A stretch of DNA of 7,319 nucleotides, from assembly GCA_022843505.1 (NCBI GenBank), contig JALHNN010000129.1, positions 1 through 7,319 of the forward strand, in the 5' to 3' direction. The first letter of the stretch is position 1; each line of letters starts with the position of its first letter. The notes beneath the pieces are model-generated. The model worked only from the letters and a program-made list of their open reading frames with translations, was not told the DNA's origin and made no database searches. The stretch is from Sulfuritalea sp. Its GTDB lineage: Bacteria; Pseudomonadota; Gammaproteobacteria; Burkholderiales; Rhodocyclaceae. The position numbers were made by a program, and so were the translations under genes. Positions 5,146 through 7,319 of the stretch are shown here, one piece after another.

Positions 5146-7319
5146 ACTCGGCGGGGACGAACTGACTGCCGACGTCACCGCCTTTCGCGTAGCCGAAGGC
5201 GATCTCTGTGACGGCGCGCTGCAGCTTGATCGGATCGTCCTCGCGAAGCAATCCACGTTCCGACAGCCGGCGTGCCGCATAGTTGGTGAAATCGGTCTGG
5301 GCGCCACTGCTCCACTCGCTCATGAACTGCGCAGCCCGTGTGAGTTCCCTGGACCGGCCATAGGCGTTCTCGCTGGCGGATTGATGATCGACCGCTTCGC
5401 GATACGATGAGTCGAAGCCGGAGGTGCCGGTGGTTCTGCTGCCCCGCGCCCACTGGTAGGCATCCGACGAGCGGAACTCCTTGACCAGAGATGTGGCTTC
5501 CGACAGTTGCGCGGTTTCGACGGCCTTGCGGGCGAAGTCGTAGGAGCTTTGCAGTCGTTCCTGATCCATCTGTCGGCCCTCTCCTATCATTTGACCGCCA
5601 ATCTCGGTGAGCGGGATCTTGGCACCGACTGAAGCGGAGGCGACGACGGTTTTGCCCACAGTCGAATCTTCCCCCAACCCTAGCCGCCGGTTGACCTCGC
5701 GGGCGACCGAGTTGAGTTTCTGGAGCTGCGTCGAGGTGGATCCGCCATCGGACGTGGTGCTTGCGCCTGAACGTTGTTGCGAGCGGTCGAAGCTGTCCTG
5801 GATGCCGAGTGCATTGGTGAGGGCCGCAGACTGGCTACGCTGCATCGAGTCGCGTTCCGTCCTGGCAAGGGTTTCCGATTCGCGGGCGTTTTCTGAAAGG
5901 GTGGTCGCCTGGCGCTCGCTGAAGGTGAAGGTGGTGGCCAGCCGGCTCAGGGTGGCCTGGTAGCGGAAGACGCCCGCATCCGGCCCGCTGCCCTGAATGG
6001 TGCTGCCGTGGGCATTGCTCGTCGTGGACATGAATGCGGAGGTACGGTTCGGTGCGAGTTGCTGCTGGTCGATGGAGACGGAGTCCTGGGTCACATTGCC
6101 CTTGCTCGTCGAACTCGACTCTCCCGACACGGCGGACTGCATCGGCCCGACGCCGGTGACCGCCTGGAAGGCCACTTCGCCGCCCTTGATGATGGCGGTG
6201 GCGATGATCGGGATCGAGATCACCATGTAGCCCGCCACGGCCTGGTCGGAGATGGCGCCGTGGTAGATGCTCGATGCGGTTTCGAGGGCCAGGCCCTGGG
6301 TCGATGCACCCATGCGCGCGGCGGGTTCGAGGTTCTTGGCGCTGGCCAGCGTGGCCACGTAGTTGAGGATCGCATAGAGCGGTGGCCAGAGCTGGATCCA
6401 GACCAGACTCAGGATGAAGCTCTTGAGCGCGAGCCCGAGGCCTCGCCCTTGCGCCAGCAGGAACAACAGAAACACGAACGGAAAAACCGCGTAGATGATC
6501 GCCTCGATCACGTTGCGCACCAGCGGCAGGGCCTGCTCGGCGACCTTGCCCATGGTCAGGAAAGACGAATTGATCGAGGCCGTGGCGTTGGCCCGGGCCG
6601 TCGCGATCATGATGGAAGCGGGGTCGTTGATCTTCTGCCCGACGATGCTGCTCGTATCCTGCATCAGGTTGATCATGATGTTCTGGCGCAGGAGGTCGGC
6701 CGCACCCTGGGCGGCGGTCGCGATCTTGGTCTTGTAGTAGGCCTGCTCGATCTGGCTGTCGATCACGCCTTGCGCGGCGGTCGGGTCGAGTGATGGATTC
6801 AACTGGAAGGCGAGCATCGCGCGGGCTCGCGCCACTTCCGCCGGCAGGCGGGCGGCGAGGTAGGTGTAGACGTTGGGGCAGGTATCGACCTGGACGGGAT
6901 TGCCGTAGGTCGAGAAGCGCGCCGGATTGGGTGTGCCCATCAGCGCCCAGATGTCGGTGCTCTGGGAGAAGGCCGCCGGGTCGATGGTGCCGTCCTGCAG
7001 GTCGTAGAGGGTGCAGTTGTAGACGTAGGCGATCAGGTCGGTACGCAGCTGCGGGTCGGCGACGTTGGCCCGGCGGGAGGCCTGGATCAGCCGGTTGCCG
7101 AACAGCACGCCGTTCTTCTGATAGGCCAACTCGCTGGGAAGCTGTGCATTCGGCGCCGGGATCACCTGGAACGCGGTCTCGAAGAACCGCGTCATGACGT
7201 CGCCCACCTTGCTCGTGTAGTGACCGAAGAAGGCGACGCCGATCGGGACATTACCAACCACCACCGGCGACTGACTGCCCAGCTTGTCCACGATCACCAC
7301 ATCGGCTTTTGGCAGGAAC
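5144..7319 (-). CDS. traG: TraG-like conjugative transfer protein, N-terminus beyond window and C-terminus frameshifted
   Basis: The frame is open through the right edge (FLPKAD precedes the first in-window GTG at 7300), so the true start lies outside; 724 residues are visible before TAA at 5144. Counted from the first visible residue, about 1-260 is a periplasmic TraG_N-type region (VPIGVAFFGHYTS, ETAFQVIP, VYNCTLYDLQDG). Hydrophobic segments follow at about 270-289 (IIYAVFPFVFLLFLLAQ), 296-324 (FILSLVWIQLWPPLYAILNY) and 360-378 (YMVISIPIIATAII). The remaining 340 or so residues are a Ser/Thr/Gln-rich, helical soluble region. TraG is an inner-membrane component of the conjugative type IV secretion apparatus; in F it is needed for pilus assembly, mating-pair stabilisation and entry exclusion. 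With the displaced tail added, the visible protein is about 890 residues, near the F TraG size. The present stop would remove the last 170 residues. Confidence 0.88.
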   Translation of the reverse strand, partial: FLPKADVVIVDKLGSQSPVVVGNVPIGVAFFGHYTSKVGDVMTRFFETAFQVIPAPNAQLPSELAYQKNGVLFGNRLIQASRRANVADPQLRTDLIAYVYNCTLYDLQDGTIDPAAFSQSTDIWALMGTPNPARFSTYGNPVQVDTCPNVYTYLAARLPAEVARARAMLAFQLNPSLDPTAAQGVIDSQIEQAYYKTKIATAAQGAADLLRQNIMINLMQDTSSIVGQKINDPASIMIATARANATASINSSFLTMGKVAEQALPLVRNVIEAIIYAVFPFVFLLFLLAQGRGLGLALKSFILSLVWIQLWPPLYAILNYVATLASAKNLEPAARMGASTQGLALETASSIYHGAISDQAVAGYMVISIPIIATAIIKGGEVAFQAVTGVGPMQSAVSGESSSTSKGNVTQDSVSIDQQQLAPNRTSAFMSTTSNAHGSTIQGSGPDAGVFRYQATLSRLATTFTFSERQATTLSENARESETLARTERDSMQRSQSAALTNALGIQDSFDRSQQRSGASTTSDGGSTSTQLQKLNSVAREVNRRLGLGEDSTVGKTVVASASVGAKIPLTEIGGQMIGEGRQMDQERLQSSYDFARKAVETAQLSEATSLVKEFRSSDAYQWARGSRTTGTSGFDSSYREAVDHQSASENAYGRSRELTRAAQFMSEWSSGAQTDFTNYAARRLSERGLLREDDPIKLQRAVTEIAFGYAKGGDVGSQFVPAE

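Noticed and set aside
6008..6793. 261-residue plus-strand open frame opposite traG
   Set aside because: It is rich in Gly, Arg, Asp and His, the usual shadow of a GC-rich gene on the other strand; no motif or start signal.
1..7319. CRISPR array, tRNA/rRNA gene, insertion sequence or att site
   Set aside because: No regularly spaced repeats, tRNA-like fold, transposase or terminal inverted repeats, or integrase were seen in the window.

Overview
The window looks like a piece of a proteobacterial integrating conjugative element (ICE) or conjugative genomic island carrying a defence-type cargo. The right part (about 4633-7319, minus strand) is GC-rich and encodes a TraG-type mating-pair protein, as found in the type-G (PFGI/ICEclc-like) ICEs of Pseudomonas, Xanthomonas and relatives. 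The left part (1-4047) is visibly less GC-rich and holds two divergent gene clusters around a short AT-rich control region. Host genus cannot be fixed from sequence alone.

Leftward cluster (1724 down to beyond base 1): a small ubiquitin-like protein with one 'multiubiquitin' beta-grasp domain, a prokaryotic E2-like protein (Prok-E2_E type) and a fused JAB/JAMM isopeptidase-E1 (ThiF) adenylyltransferase that runs off the left edge. The genes are packed with 1-base or overlapping junctions. Together they form a compact bacterial ubiquitin-like conjugation operon: tag, carrier, activator and processing/deconjugating protease. It differs from CBASS (no nucleotidyltransferase or effector here) and from the four-gene Bil operons (JAB and E1 are fused here).

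Rightward cluster (1830-4047): ribbon-helix-helix protein, GNAT acetyltransferase, XRE-type HTH protein and ImmA/IrrE-type HEMSH metallopeptidase. Two of the three junctions are GTGA start/stop overlaps, so this is almost certainly one operon. It has a strong sigma70-like promoter and an AGGAGG site. I do not recognise this four-gene order as a named system. The XRE plus ImmA pair resembles repressor/anti-repressor-protease switches, and the RHH plus GNAT pair superficially resembles TacAT-type toxin-antitoxin modules.

The control region (1713-1829) contains both promoters back to back and a repeated 7-mer, TAGCTAA. One copy overlaps the leftward -10 element and the other lies between the -35 and -10 of the rightward promoter. 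This suggests that one DNA-binding protein, perhaps the RHH protein, controls both operons.

At the junction with the ICE backbone (4048-4632) there is a strong promoter-like element, a small unrecognised gene (4301-4570) and tandem hairpins between convergent genes. The TraG gene appears broken: its reading frame stops at 5144, while a clearly coding tail of about 170 residues continues in another frame to 4633.
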